Shown: positions 6,322 through 6,344 of the stretch, one piece after another
Layout of the letters: each line of letters begins with the position of its first letter
How positions within the stretch are numbered: the first letter of the stretch is position 1
Assembly: GCA_021805485.1 (NCBI GenBank)
Contig: JAJZFF010000620.1
Location: 1 to 6,344, forward strand
Reading direction: 5' to 3'
Source of the DNA: Pseudomonadota bacterium
Lineage (GTDB): Bacteria; Pseudomonadota; Alphaproteobacteria; Acetobacterales; Acetobacteraceae
Length of the DNA stretch: 6,344 nucleotides
Notes under the pieces: model-generated
Told to the model about the DNA's origin: nothing
Seen by the model: the letters and a program-made list of their open reading frames with translations, nothing else
Database searches by the model: none
Position numbers and translations under genes: made by a program

Positions 6322-6344
6322 TCAGATCACCTTCGCTTCGTTGC
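6322..6344 (-). CDS. etfB: Electron transfer flavoprotein beta subunit, C-terminal end only
   Basis: Read on the minus strand, the final bases of the window encode N-E-A-K-V-I followed by TGA (6322-6324), in frame and ending 2 nt before the etfA ATG. NEAKVI is the usual C-terminal end of alphaproteobacterial EtfB, and etfB normally precedes etfA. The rest of the gene lies beyond the window. With only six codons visible, the call rests on this tail plus gene order. Confidence 0.82.

Noticed and set aside
1..6344. CRISPR array, tRNA/rRNA, insertion sequence or phage genes
   Set aside because: No regularly spaced repeats, no terminal inverted repeats with a transposase frame and no structural RNA signatures were seen; coding density and codon use are uniform.

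Overview
The base composition is very GC-rich, with G or C at nearly every third codon position. Gene content and order point to an alphaproteobacterium; the order etfB-etfA-3-hydroxybutyryl-CoA dehydrogenase is common in that class. The protein style (Ala/Arg/Gly-rich, EtfA beginning [10 protein letters not shown]) would fit the Rhodospirillales/Acetobacteraceae, but that finer placement is inference only. Nothing suggests a mobile element, prophage, CRISPR array or island; this looks like ordinary chromosome.

Layout. Plus strand, left part: an unrecognised protein that may be cut by the window edge (2-415) overlaps by 19 nt a small predicted lipoprotein (397-741). A 121-nt gap holding two short palindromes and a strong Shine-Dalgarno precedes a large multidomain protein (863-3421). 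It combines an ADP-forming acyl-CoA-synthetase-like body with a C-terminal GNAT acetyltransferase, the architecture of the protein lysine acetyltransferase Pat/PatZ. A DMT-family (EamA) ten-helix transporter follows 45 nt later (3467-4357).

Minus strand, right part, read from right to left: the last codons of etfB (6322-6344), etfA (5384-6319) and a 3-hydroxybutyryl-CoA dehydrogenase (4425-5300). These form one apparent operon for beta-oxidation or acetoacetyl-CoA/butyryl-CoA metabolism. ETF collects electrons from acyl-CoA dehydrogenases, and the dehydrogenase carries out the NAD-linked step on 3-hydroxyacyl-CoA. The plus and minus blocks converge on a GC-rich hairpin (4381-4404) that can serve as a terminator in both directions.

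The most interesting item is the Pat-like protein. Its CoA-ligase half has lost the segment that normally carries the phospho-histidine and has an altered ATP-grasp loop, while the GNAT domain looks intact. That supports a regulatory acyltransferase rather than an acyl-CoA synthetase. I found no convincing new system; the other observations are modest.
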